From NCBI GenBank assembly GCA_963739985.1, contig CAVUCE010000021.1, positions 62,001-126,000 of the forward strand: 64,000 nucleotides of DNA, given 5' to 3'. The stretch comes from CAVUCE01 sp963739985 (GTDB lineage: Bacteria > Bacteroidota > Ignavibacteria > Ignavibacteriales > Ignavibacteriaceae). Below, piece after piece: positions 38,091-45,455 of the stretch. Made by a program: the position numbers and the translations under genes. The notes beneath the pieces are model-generated. The model saw only the letters and a program-made list of their open reading frames with translations. It made no database searches and was not told where the DNA came from. The stretch's first letter is position 1. Every line of letters starts with the position of its first letter.

Positions 38091-38732
38091 ATGCTTATTA
38101 AAATGATTTCATGCGATGTTTTAAAAGATAGAAAAAATGATTTTTCAATTGCACAAGAAGCTTGGAATGAAATTTCACACAGTCAAGGTTTAATTGCTCA
38201 ATTCGGGGGATGGGATGCTGTCTCAGATAACAAAGCAATAATTATAGCGTTTTGGAAAGACAGTAAAAGTTATCAAGAATTTATGAAAAGTACTCATGAT
38301 TCTATTACAAAGAAGATTAATCAGAAAGAAACTTACTCTTCTGTATCAACCAATTTGTTTGAGTACATTTTTGAGATGCAAGGCAAGCTTGACGAAATTG
38401 GTAAGCAACTTAATCAAGCCATGTTTATGCGCTTAGCAGAAATGTGTGTCGATAAAGGAAGAAAAGAGCATTTTACAAATACTCAAAGTTCTGTGTGGCT
38501 TCCCGGCATGAAAGAATGCGAAGGAATGCTGGGTGGAAATTTTTCATTAGAGATTGAAGATCAAAAAAGATTTCTAACTCTATCTTTCTGGGAAAGCGAA
38601 GAACTGCATCAAAAATTTGTTTCGCACAATCTATCCACGTTAAGAAAAAGAGCCGAATTCGGTAGAGATGTTGAAGAGGTTACTGTTTGGAAGGTTAGGC
38701 TAAATCATAACTGGACAGTAAGTAACAACTGA
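38091..38732 (+). CDS. DUF4937 (YdbC-like) tandem ferredoxin-fold protein
   Basis: A 213-residue protein with two consecutive dimeric alpha-beta-barrel units. The first (about 1-95) has MISCDVLKDRKNDFSIAQEA ... LIAQFGGWD ... AIIIAFWKD, typical of DUF4937/YdbC. The second (about 105-205) has FMRLAEMCVDKGRKEHFTNT ... GMLGGNFSLE ... LTLSFWESEELHQKF, an antibiotic-monooxygenase-like unit. No catalytic residue can be assigned. It follows a MarR gene, a pairing often seen for stress-response oxidoreductase-like proteins. Confidence 0.72.
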   Translation: MLIKMISCDVLKDRKNDFSIAQEAWNEISHSQGLIAQFGGWDAVSDNKAIIIAFWKDSKSYQEFMKSTHDSITKKINQKETYSSVSTNLFEYIFEMQGKLDEIGKQLNQAMFMRLAEMCVDKGRKEHFTNTQSSVWLPGMKECEGMLGGNFSLEIEDQKRFLTLSFWESEELHQKFVSHNLSTLRKRAEFGRDVEEVTVWKVRLNHNWTVSNN

Positions 38733-38784
38733 TCAAAATAAATTTTTTAGTTTACTCGATGGTGAATATGAATTAAATTTCGAT

Positions 38785-39381
38785 ATGATCGTTATTTCTT
38801 CTTTAGAAAACAATAAAATTATGCTGGAAATAAGAATTGATAGTGATATTATTCTTAAGAGCATTAAACTTCAAAACTCTGTTGCTTTATACAATTTAAT
38901 TGTCTCCGGTAAAAAATATCTAAGAAAATGGCTCCCATGGGTAGATAATACAAGAAGCATTAAAGACACGCAAAATTATATCAAATCTGTCGTTGATAAA
39001 GATATGTTCGACGGCAGAGTTGTATTGGAAATATGGTACAGAAACGAATTGTGCGGATTGATAGATATGCATAATGGTGTAAGAGAAATAATGAAGCTTG
39101 AAATAGGGTATTGGCTGGCGGAAGAGTTTCAGGGAAAGGGAATAATGGTTCGCGCCTGCGAGGGAATTATTAAATATGCTTTTACGGAAATGGGATTTAA
39201 TAAAATTGTAATTAAATGCGCTGAAGATAATTTGAAAAGTCAGGCAATTCCTCAGAAATTAAATTTTTTTGAAGAAGGAATTGAAAGAGACGGACAATTT
39301 TTACACGCTGATTATATAAATTTAAAAGTTTATTCTTTGTTAAAAAAAGAATGGATTTCTAGAGAAAGTAACATTCATTAA
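38785..39381 (+). CDS. GNAT N-acetyltransferase (RimJ/RimL-like)
   Basis: A 198-residue acetyltransferase. The RimL-type pattern is clear: YLRKWLPWVDNTRSIKDTQNYI, CGLIDMHNGV, LEIGYWLAEEFQGKGIMVRA (acetyl-CoA pyrophosphate loop QGKGIM) and FNKIVIKCAEDNLKSQAIPQK. The relatives acetylate N-terminal residues of ribosomal proteins or similar amines. Start is uncertain: the ATG at 38821 (MLEIRIDSD) is equally good and there is no clear ribosome site for either. Confidence 0.85.
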   Translation: MIVISSLENNKIMLEIRIDSDIILKSIKLQNSVALYNLIVSGKKYLRKWLPWVDNTRSIKDTQNYIKSVVDKDMFDGRVVLEIWYRNELCGLIDMHNGVREIMKLEIGYWLAEEFQGKGIMVRACEGIIKYAFTEMGFNKIVIKCAEDNLKSQAIPQKLNFFEEGIERDGQFLHADYINLKVYSLLKKEWISRESNIH

Positions 39382-39404
39382 TTTAGGCTTTAATATTAAA
39401 TAAT

Positions 39405-39911
39405 ATGAATAAAAAAAATAACATTATAAGACCTGCATGGGATATATATTTTTTAAAGTTAGCAATGCTTGCAAGCGAAAGATCTACTTGTCCAAGGATG
39501 CATTGCGGCTGCGTTTTAGTTAAAGATAGATTTGTATTAGCAACCGGTTATAATGGTTCACTTCCGGGTCATCCGCATTGCGAAGATGTTGGCTGTCTTG
39601 TTGTTGACAATCATTGTGTGCGTACAAATCATGCTGAGATAAATGCTTTAACTCAAGCTGCCGTTCATGGAATAAACATTAAAGGTTCAACCGCTTATAT
39701 TACAAATATGTCTTGCACAACTTGTGCAAAAGCATTAATAGCTGCGGGAATAAATCGTGTTGTAGTGTTCTCGGATTTTCATGATACGCTGGCAACTCAA
39801 TTTTACACCCAATCAGATGTTGAAATTGTAAAACTAGATATGCCGAGTACCCAAATTAATTATGATATTGAAAATTATAGTTCCGCCAAGAAAACGGCCA
39901 ACTCAAACTAA
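39405..39911 (+). CDS. Deoxycytidylate (dCMP) deaminase family protein
   Basis: A 168-residue zinc deaminase. Zinc ligands are H76 in NHAEINA (with proton-shuttle E78) and C104 and C107 in MSCTTCAKAL. The N-terminal RPAWDIYFLKLAMLASERSTCPRMHCGCVLVKD and the CEDVGCLV segment fit dCMP deaminases of the ComEB type, which convert dCMP to dUMP as the main supply for dTMP. It starts 23 nt after the acetyltransferase gene, suggesting co-transcription. Confidence 0.93.
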   Translation: MNKKNNIIRPAWDIYFLKLAMLASERSTCPRMHCGCVLVKDRFVLATGYNGSLPGHPHCEDVGCLVVDNHCVRTNHAEINALTQAAVHGINIKGSTAYITNMSCTTCAKALIAAGINRVVVFSDFHDTLATQFYTQSDVEIVKLDMPSTQINYDIENYSSAKKTANSN

Positions 39912-40202
39912 ACTACTATGGATTGAAATTCATAGGTTTGAATTATGAATAAATTCATTTTGAAAACACAAAAAACAATAAGCAAATATCAAATAATATT
40001 CAATTTCCGAAATATCAAATTCTAAACCTTAAACCTTATAACCAAGATTTATTTGATTAAAACTCAAACATTAATCTTTGATTATTGAATTTTGAAATTT
40101 ATTTGAAATTTGGATATTGTAATTTGTAATTTTCTTGAAATTTATAAATACTAAAGTAACTGCAATAAAATTGAAGGGTACTAACCTTAAACTTGATAAT
40201 AA
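39912..40202. repeat. AT-rich imperfect-palindrome repeat (copy 2 of 2) in convergent gap
   Basis: The gap between the deaminase and thioredoxin genes holds, at about 39962-40143, a block of CAAATATCAAATAATATTC, GAAATATCAAATTCTAA and then the inverted-type words GAATTTTGAAATTTATTTG and TTGGATATTGTAATTTG. It is the partner of the block at 9369-9537. Confidence 0.5.
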
Positions 40203-40240
40203 AAATTCCGGCTCTATACTAATGATAGGAACCGGAATTT
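40203..40240 (-). terminator. Intrinsic terminator of the redox operon
   Basis: AAATTCCGG pairs with CCGGAATTT, extended by a further 2 bp across one mismatch. On the minus strand it follows the thioredoxin stop (40268) and is followed by TTTTTATTATC-like T-rich sequence. Confidence 0.8.
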
Positions 40241-40267
40241 AAAAGTAATAATTTCTGTAATTAGGTC

Positions 40268-40633
40268 TTAACCTTCTGTTGCAACTAATAACTCTTCATT
40301 TATAGCTTGTTTCATGCTTTCTTTTGGAAGCGCACCGACTGCCATTTTAGGTTGTCCCTCTTTTGGAACAAATAAAAGTGAAGGAATACTTCTAATACCG
40401 AAAGCCGAGCCTAATTCTTGTTCTTCGTCGGTATTAACCTTATAGAAATTTACTTTCCCTTTGTATTCTTCGGAAAGTTCATCTATTACAGGACCGACAG
40501 CTTTACAAGGTCCGCACCACGGCGCCCAAAAATCTATTACGCAGGGTAAATCGCCTTCAAATTTCCATTCTTTGTTTGTTTCGTAATTAAAAACTTTTTC
40601 TAAAAAAAGTTGTTTGGTTAAATGTTCTGGCAT
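40268..40633 (-). CDS. Thioredoxin
   Basis: A 121-residue thioredoxin with the standard active site WAPWCGPCKAVGP, the buried aspartate in the CVIDFWAPW strand, and the cis-proline loop GIRSIPSLLF. It is slightly longer than E. coli TrxA (109) owing to an N-terminal extension (MPEHLTKQLFLEKVFNYETN). It should reduce protein disulfides in the cytoplasm. It is last in a six-gene unit beginning with a rhodanese at 42266; the gap to the DUF302 gene is 17 nt. Confidence 0.94.
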   Translation of the reverse strand: MPEHLTKQLFLEKVFNYETNKEWKFEGDLPCVIDFWAPWCGPCKAVGPVIDELSEEYKGKVNFYKVNTDEEQELGSAFGIRSIPSLLFVPKEGQPKMAVGALPKESMKQAINEELLVATEG

Positions 40634-40650
40634 TATGTTCTCCTTTTGTT

Positions 40651-41034
40651 TTATACAGCCTCTAAAACTCGCTGTAATTTTTCTTTTACTTGTTCGGCAA
40701 TCGTGAGCATGTTTTCATTATCCATTACTTTAGTCATAATCATAGGATCGAAAACCGATACAATTGTTTTATTATCTTTTTCATAAACTATAATATTACA
40801 CGGAAGAAGCAAACCCAATTCTTCTTCAACTTGAAGTGCTTGATGAGCAATTGGAGGATTGCAAGCGCCTAAAATTTTATACTTTTTAAAGTCTACATTT
40901 AATTTATTCTTTAATGTCTCTTTAACATCAATTTCTGTTAATACACCGAATCCTTCTTTTTTTAACTCTTCCGTAACCTTGTTTAAAGTGTCTTCATAAG
41001 AATGATCGACAGTTTTTGAGAAGCCATATTCCAT
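40651..41034 (-). CDS. DUF302 domain protein
   Basis: A 127-residue cytoplasmic protein. GFSKTVDHSYEDTLNKVTEELKKEGFGVLTEIDV, the central KILGACNPPIAHQALQVEEELGLLLPCNI and VSVFDPMIM match DUF302. The function of the family is unknown; it is frequently next to rhodanese, thioredoxin and YeeE/sulfur-handling genes, as here. The conserved CNP and LPC cysteines may be of functional interest. Confidence 0.88.
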   Translation of the reverse strand: MEYGFSKTVDHSYEDTLNKVTEELKKEGFGVLTEIDVKETLKNKLNVDFKKYKILGACNPPIAHQALQVEEELGLLLPCNIIVYEKDNKTIVSVFDPMIMTKVMDNENMLTIAEQVKEKLQRVLEAV

Positions 41035-41036
41035 GC

Positions 41037-41432
41037 TTAAATCTCCCTTAAATATTTTTCAAAAAAATCTTTTTGTTTTACACCCAGAAAAACTTTATCA
41101 ACTATTCCGTTTTTAACTATGACAGTAGTAGGTGTTGCTTTAACGCCAAATACTCTAGCTGTTTGAATATCGCTTGAAATATCAACGTCAAAAACATTTT
41201 TATTAGATTTTTGCATTGATTTTATAATTGGAGTCTGTGCTTTACATGCACCGCATGATGGACTGAAAAAGTAAACCAGTCCTTTAGTTCCTTTTTTTTC
41301 CAGACTCTTTAATTTACTGTTTAAACCTTCAAGCTTTAATCCTTGTGATTTTTTTGCCGCTGCAACCATGCTAAATTGAAGAAGCAAAAAAAGAGCAATT
41401 ATTCCTAAAATTATATAACCGGCTATCATCAT
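41037..41432 (-). CDS. Membrane-anchored thioredoxin-fold protein (CGAC)
   Basis: A 131-residue protein with an N-terminal helix (IAGYIILGIIALFLLLQFSM) and a thioredoxin-like domain with active site FFSPSCGACKAQTPI and cis-proline loop GVKATPTTVIVKNG. The CxAC redox motif differs from the CGPC of the operon's other thioredoxin. Orientation of the domain, cytoplasmic or periplasmic, is not clear. Only 2 nt separate it from the DUF302 gene, so the two are translated together. Confidence 0.87.
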   Translation of the reverse strand: MMIAGYIILGIIALFLLLQFSMVAAAKKSQGLKLEGLNSKLKSLEKKGTKGLVYFFSPSCGACKAQTPIIKSMQKSNKNVFDVDISSDIQTARVFGVKATPTTVIVKNGIVDKVFLGVKQKDFFEKYLREI

Positions 41433-41454
41433 AATATTATAACCCTTAAATATC

Positions 41455-41673
41455 TCAATTGATTTCTTTTTCTTTTTTACCTGTTGTAAGATTTAATCTT
41501 ACATAGCAAGGGCAAAATCTTGTAGCTCCCGTAACAAATAAAACTAATCCTACAATACCTAAGAATATTGCGAATCCGCCTGTAATTACGTGTGTAAAAT
41601 AGAGAACGAAAATCGCTACAGCTGCCAAAATTCTTATAATTCTATCAATACTTCCAACATTTTTAGTAAACAT
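41455..41673 (-). CDS. DUF2892 small membrane protein
   Basis: A 72-residue protein with two hydrophobic helices. The start FTKNVGSIDRIIRILAAVAI and the end VTGATRFCPCYVRLNLTTGK (C-P-C-Y near the second helix) match DUF2892, the domain found fused to rhodanese in YgaP-type proteins. Here it is a separate gene in a rhodanese operon. The role is probably membrane-linked sulfur or persulfide handling, by association only. Confidence 0.85.
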   Translation of the reverse strand: MFTKNVGSIDRIIRILAAVAIFVLYFTHVITGGFAIFLGIVGLVLFVTGATRFCPCYVRLNLTTGKKEKEIN

Positions 41674-41901
41674 TTAATTTTCTTCCTGTTTAGTGGTTTT
41701 TACCTTCTTTTTAGTCGAAATAAATGAAGCGCCGAATAAAGCACCGACAAAAACGCTGCTCCATGGATTGCTGGTAATCGGACAAGAACCGGTTGTGCAT
41801 CCAATAAAATAGTAGTATGAATAACCAATTAACGCGCCGAGTAAAACCGGAAATGCCATTCGCATTATTTTACCAATATTTAAAGAGCGTTTTAGCTCCA
41901 T
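41674..41901 (-). CDS. Small membrane protein (DUF6132-like)
   Basis: A 75-residue protein with two predicted helices around GCTTGSCPITSNPWSSVFVG, a cysteine motif typical of the DUF6132 group seen in Bacteroidota beside rhodanese and thioredoxin genes. Its start overlaps the end of the rhodanese gene by 10 nt and its stop abuts the next gene with no gap, so translation is coupled. Function unknown. Confidence 0.78.
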   Translation of the reverse strand: MELKRSLNIGKIMRMAFPVLLGALIGYSYYYFIGCTTGSCPITSNPWSSVFVGALFGASFISTKKKVKTTKQEEN

Positions 41902-42266
41902 CTTATTATTCCGCCTCTAAGATTCGCAGCATCGTAACCTTGTTTCTTTAATTTCGCTGCAGCACTAACACTTCTGTTTCCCGATCTGCAATAACAAACA
42001 ATTTCTTTTTCTTTGAACTTTTGCAATTCACTCATTCTGGATCCGAGTTCATGTAAAGGTATATGAAACGAGCCTTTTATGTGATTTTCTTTTCGCTCAG
42101 CAGGTGTTCTAACATCTAGTAAAACAATATTTCTATTAGATTTAAGAGCTTCTTTCAAATCCGGAGCGTCGTAATGTTTCAAAGAACGATTAGTTAAGTA
42201 CTTTTTTACGTACATATAAACAATTAAAACCCCTAAACCGAGTAATATTATTTGTGTAGTTGACAT
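41892..42266 (-). CDS. Rhodanese-like protein, membrane anchored
   Basis: A 124-residue protein with an N-terminal helix (TQIILLGLGVLIVYMYVKKY) and a single rhodanese domain. The active-site loop is CYCRSGNRS (catalytic cysteine is the second C), preceded by NIVLLDVRTPAERKENHIKGSFHIPL and followed by LKKQGYDAANLRGGIIRW. It should form a cysteine persulfide and transfer sulfane sulfur. It is first in the six-gene unit that ends with thioredoxin at 40268. Confidence 0.92.
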   Translation of the reverse strand: MSTTQIILLGLGVLIVYMYVKKYLTNRSLKHYDAPDLKEALKSNRNIVLLDVRTPAERKENHIKGSFHIPLHELGSRMSELQKFKEKEIVCYCRSGNRSVSAAAKLKKQGYDAANLRGGIIRWS

Positions 42267-42428
42267 GTTTCCTTTCTTTTTGCAAAAATTCTAATCATTT
42301 GTAAAAGTTGGATACAGTTTACGTTGAAAGGATTCAATAATCAGAAAAAAGGATTTTGCGGATGTGATTTGTATTTGATTACGAATATTTAAATACTGAC
42401 AGATTTGAAATCTGTTTATAATTTGATA

Positions 42429-42635
42429 CTACTTCAGCAGCACTAGTTTTTTAGTGTCATAAAAGCTTCCCACCCTTAAACAATAAAAATAGATACCGCT
42501 TGCTAAATTATGACCATTAAACCTTACAGAATGAGTACCGGCTTTTTGATATGCATTTACCAATGTAGAAATTTTTCTTCCAACAATGTCATAAATAATC
42601 AATTTTACATTGCCATTTCTAAAAAACAGAATCAA
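42429..42635 (-). pseudogene. Orphan T9SS sorting-domain remnant
   Basis: 68 codons that encode only the second half of a T9SS type-A domain: GNVKLIIYDIVGRKISTLVN, GTHSVRFNGHNLASGIYFYCL and KKLVLLK at the stop. The NYPNPFNP half and all of the passenger protein are missing; the DNA just upstream (IIIKFRNE in another frame) looks like its decayed start. No signal peptide. It is best read as what is left after deletion of a T9SS gene. Confidence 0.6.
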
Positions 42636-42833
42636 GAAATTTTCATTGCGAAATTTAATAATTATTCTTTAGCTTCTTAAATTATAATCTTATATAGAGC
42701 CATCATTTCCCTAATTCTGTTTTACAAAAACCATTTTCACCGGACCGGTTAGAATAAATTTATTTACTTTATTTCCCGCATTTTTATTAAATGTAAAATT
42801 AGCCTTTCAAACGAAAAGGAGGGAATTTTGCTC

Positions 42834-44213
42834 TTAAGAGAAGCAGAATCTTTGATAAATAAGATTTCCATTCATATTTCCCCAAATTATAGATAAACTA
42901 TTTTCCTTTTCTTCAATAATCATTTTGCCATACTCTTCGCTTGTATATGTTCCGGTGTAATGTGAAAACTTAAAATTTTCCGGGTAAGTCGACTGGGGAT
43001 TTTCTTTAGCTGCTTCTGCTTTTTCTTTATAGTAATCTTTTAATATTCCGGAAAGCTCAGCTTCCGCGATAGAATCTGTTTGGGGATTATTATTTAGCAA
43101 ATTGTAAATGCAATCTGCAAAAAGATCTACTGTGTAAAATGCATCTCCGTCATCATTTGTTAAAGCAACAACTCCTATATTTTTCTCAGGCATGAATGAA
43201 ATATGTGAGCGCGAACCTGTGTAAGAACCAAAATGATGTATTAATAAATTTCCGTTATAATCAGAACGAATCCAGCCGAGTCCGTAAGCAAATCTTTTAT
43301 ATTTAAAGAAAGTCTGTTTAAAGTTAATCTGTGAAGAATGAATTTCATCCATAGAAAGCGGTGAAATTATTTGCGTGTTTTTAAATTTACCGCGATTGAT
43401 ATTAAAAATTAGCCAGTTTGCAAGATCATCGGCTGATGAATAAATTCCTCCGGCAGCATGCATGGTTTTGTCGGTTTTATCAAAATCAATTTTTTCTAAT
43501 TTTCCGCCTAGAGTAGTATAATTTTTCGGAAGTTCATCTTTTGGAAAATATGAAACATAAGCGCTGGTATTTTTCATTTCCAGAGGATCAAATATTTTTT
43601 CCTTTAATAAATCCTTCCACGATTTTCCGGTTTGTTTTTCGATCGCTAAACTTGCCAAAACATAATCCGTATTTGTGTATCTATATTTAATTCCGGAGAA
43701 TTCGCTCTTTGAAAATAATTTTAGCAATTCGTCATTTGTATGCTGACCGGTAAATGCAGTTCTTAAAATGACTGCGATATTTTCAATTCCCGATCTGTGA
43801 GTTAATAAATCACGAAGAGAAATCATTTTTGCAGACAAAGGCGAAGGAAGTTCTAGATCGGGAAGATATTTATTTATCGGTTCATCGATATTAACAACAC
43901 CTTCATCTGAAAGCAATTTTATAAGTTCGGCAGTAAAAGATTTTGTTGATGAAGCTATATAAAAAGGAGTTGAAGTTTTGGCTTTAACATTATTTTCAAC
44001 ATCGGAATATCCGTACGCTTTACTAAAGATCATTTTATCATTTCTTACAACGGCAATACTTAAACCGGTTTTTAGCTGAAGTGTTTTGCGTACAGATCTT
44101 ATTAAAGAATCAACTTTGGAAAAAGTATCACTCTTGCTTTGTGCGGTTGTTGTATTAACTGAGATAATAAAAAATAATTGTGCAATTATTAAAATATTCA
44201 AGAATCGTTTCAC
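42834..44213 (-). CDS. Exported serine hydrolase (beta-lactamase/class C-like)
   Basis: A 459-residue protein with signal peptide (to about A24) and a penicillin-binding-protein-like hydrolase fold. The catalytic SxxK is S88-S-T-K91 in YIASSTKSFTAELIKL. The second motif is YTNTDY (Y-x-N type, near 180), and the third is likely HHFGSYTGSRS (H-x-G type, near 325). The members include esterases, D-aminopeptidases and carboxypeptidases, rarely true beta-lactamases. A C-terminal lipocalin-like extension (GTYTSEEYGKMIIEEKENSL) is present. The final residues FCFS are unusual and might indicate a shortened end. Confidence 0.88.
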   Translation of the reverse strand: MKRFLNILIIAQLFFIISVNTTTAQSKSDTFSKVDSLIRSVRKTLQLKTGLSIAVVRNDKMIFSKAYGYSDVENNVKAKTSTPFYIASSTKSFTAELIKLLSDEGVVNIDEPINKYLPDLELPSPLSAKMISLRDLLTHRSGIENIAVILRTAFTGQHTNDELLKLFSKSEFSGIKYRYTNTDYVLASLAIEKQTGKSWKDLLKEKIFDPLEMKNTSAYVSYFPKDELPKNYTTLGGKLEKIDFDKTDKTMHAAGGIYSSADDLANWLIFNINRGKFKNTQIISPLSMDEIHSSQINFKQTFFKYKRFAYGLGWIRSDYNGNLLIHHFGSYTGSRSHISFMPEKNIGVVALTNDDGDAFYTVDLFADCIYNLLNNNPQTDSIAEAELSGILKDYYKEKAEAAKENPQSTYPENFKFSHYTGTYTSEEYGKMIIEEKENSLSIIWGNMNGNLIYQRFCFS

Positions 44214-44338
44214 GTCGTACCTCTGTTTTTGCTTTTAGTTTACGACTAAAGCAATTTAACTATGGTTACAGAAAGGCAAATAAATATTGACTAAAAAATT
44301 TAAGTGATTATAACCGGAATGATTGCTAACTTATTATT

Positions 44339-44779
44339 ATGAATGATTCAAAACGAAAATATTGGATAATAGTTGCATCGAAAGATCATGTTGAAATCGG
44401 TAAAAGTTTGGGAATTGCGCAGGCATCTCACGGCAAACCGTGGGCTTTGAAAAAAATGAATAAAGACGACAAAGTATTATTTTATTCATCAAAACTTAAA
44501 GCTGATGATAAAACTCCATATCAAAAATTTACTGCTATTGGTTCCGTAAAGGATAATGAAATATATCAAGTCGATTTGGGAAAAGGTTTTTCTCCTTTTA
44601 GGAGAAGAATAATTTTTGATGATTGCGGCGAGGTTTCTATAATACCGATTATTGAAAAGTTATCCTTTATCACGGATAAAAAACATTGGGGATATCCTTT
44701 TAGATTCGGCTTTTTAGAAATTCCGGAGAAAGATTTTTTAATTATTGAAAACTTAATGCCGAAAAATAACGATGATTAA
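44339..44779 (+). CDS. EVE domain protein (UPF0310)
   Basis: A 146-residue stand-alone EVE/PUA-like protein: KRKYWIIVASKDHVEIGKSLGIAQASHGKPWAL, then KDDKVLFYSSK and YPFRFGFLEI near the end. EVE domains bind modified bases in nucleic acids and some are linked to restriction. No restriction partner is nearby. Its end overlaps the DinB gene by 8 nt, so the two are co-translated. Confidence 0.88.
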   Translation: MNDSKRKYWIIVASKDHVEIGKSLGIAQASHGKPWALKKMNKDDKVLFYSSKLKADDKTPYQKFTAIGSVKDNEIYQVDLGKGFSPFRRRIIFDDCGEVSIIPIIEKLSFITDKKHWGYPFRFGFLEIPEKDFLIIENLMPKNNDD

Positions 44780-45302
44780 TGTTAAAAAAGTTTACAATGA
44801 TTTTGAAAAAACCGCACATTTTCTTTTAGGTGAACTTAATAAGTATTCTTTAGAACAAATTCTGCAAAAACCGGATGAAAAATCATGGTCGCTTGGACAA
44901 TTGTACAATCATTTAACTCTAGGCACTTTTAATTTTAATATTAAAAACATTCGGAAATGTATCCACCTAAAGGAAAATAAAAATAAAAGCAAATCAATTC
45001 CCGGAATTCTTGTATTTTTTATCGGGACTTTTCCTCCATTCAGGTTTAAAGTTGTTGATCCGCTAAAATATAATCCAGCGAAGCCGGAAAGCATTGCTGA
45101 GATAAAAGAAAATTTGTCGAAATTAGTTTTAGAGATGAATAACATAAAAGATGATTTAATTTCAGAAAAAATATTCGGCAAAGAGAAACATCCGGTACTT
45201 GGTTATTTAAATTCGTATGAATGGTATAAATTAATCGAAATGCATTTCAGACATCATTTACGCCAGAAAGAAAGAGTAGAGAAAAAGCTGGGGATAAAAT
45301 GA
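44772..45302 (+). CDS. DinB family protein
   Basis: A 176-residue four-helix-bundle protein. KSWSLGQLYNHLTLG supplies the first metal-site histidine and EMHFRHHLRQKERVEKKLG the C-terminal pair, as in DinB/YfiT-like putative metal-dependent hydrolases or thiol transferases. The substrate is unknown; some family members use bacillithiol. The start overlaps the EVE gene by 8 nt. Confidence 0.85.
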   Translation: MINVKKVYNDFEKTAHFLLGELNKYSLEQILQKPDEKSWSLGQLYNHLTLGTFNFNIKNIRKCIHLKENKNKSKSIPGILVFFIGTFPPFRFKVVDPLKYNPAKPESIAEIKENLSKLVLEMNNIKDDLISEKIFGKEKHPVLGYLNSYEWYKLIEMHFRHHLRQKERVEKKLGIK

Positions 45303-45455
45303 TTCAGAAAATGCTTGCGTTATTTCTTGTTTCGTTGCATTGATTGATTAAAAATTATCCGTATATTTTTATTGATTTGACTTAAATAAATGTAATCAAA
45401 CTTTATGATAATAAACATTCGCCTCTTAAATTGTAAGCATTAATCATAAGACGTT

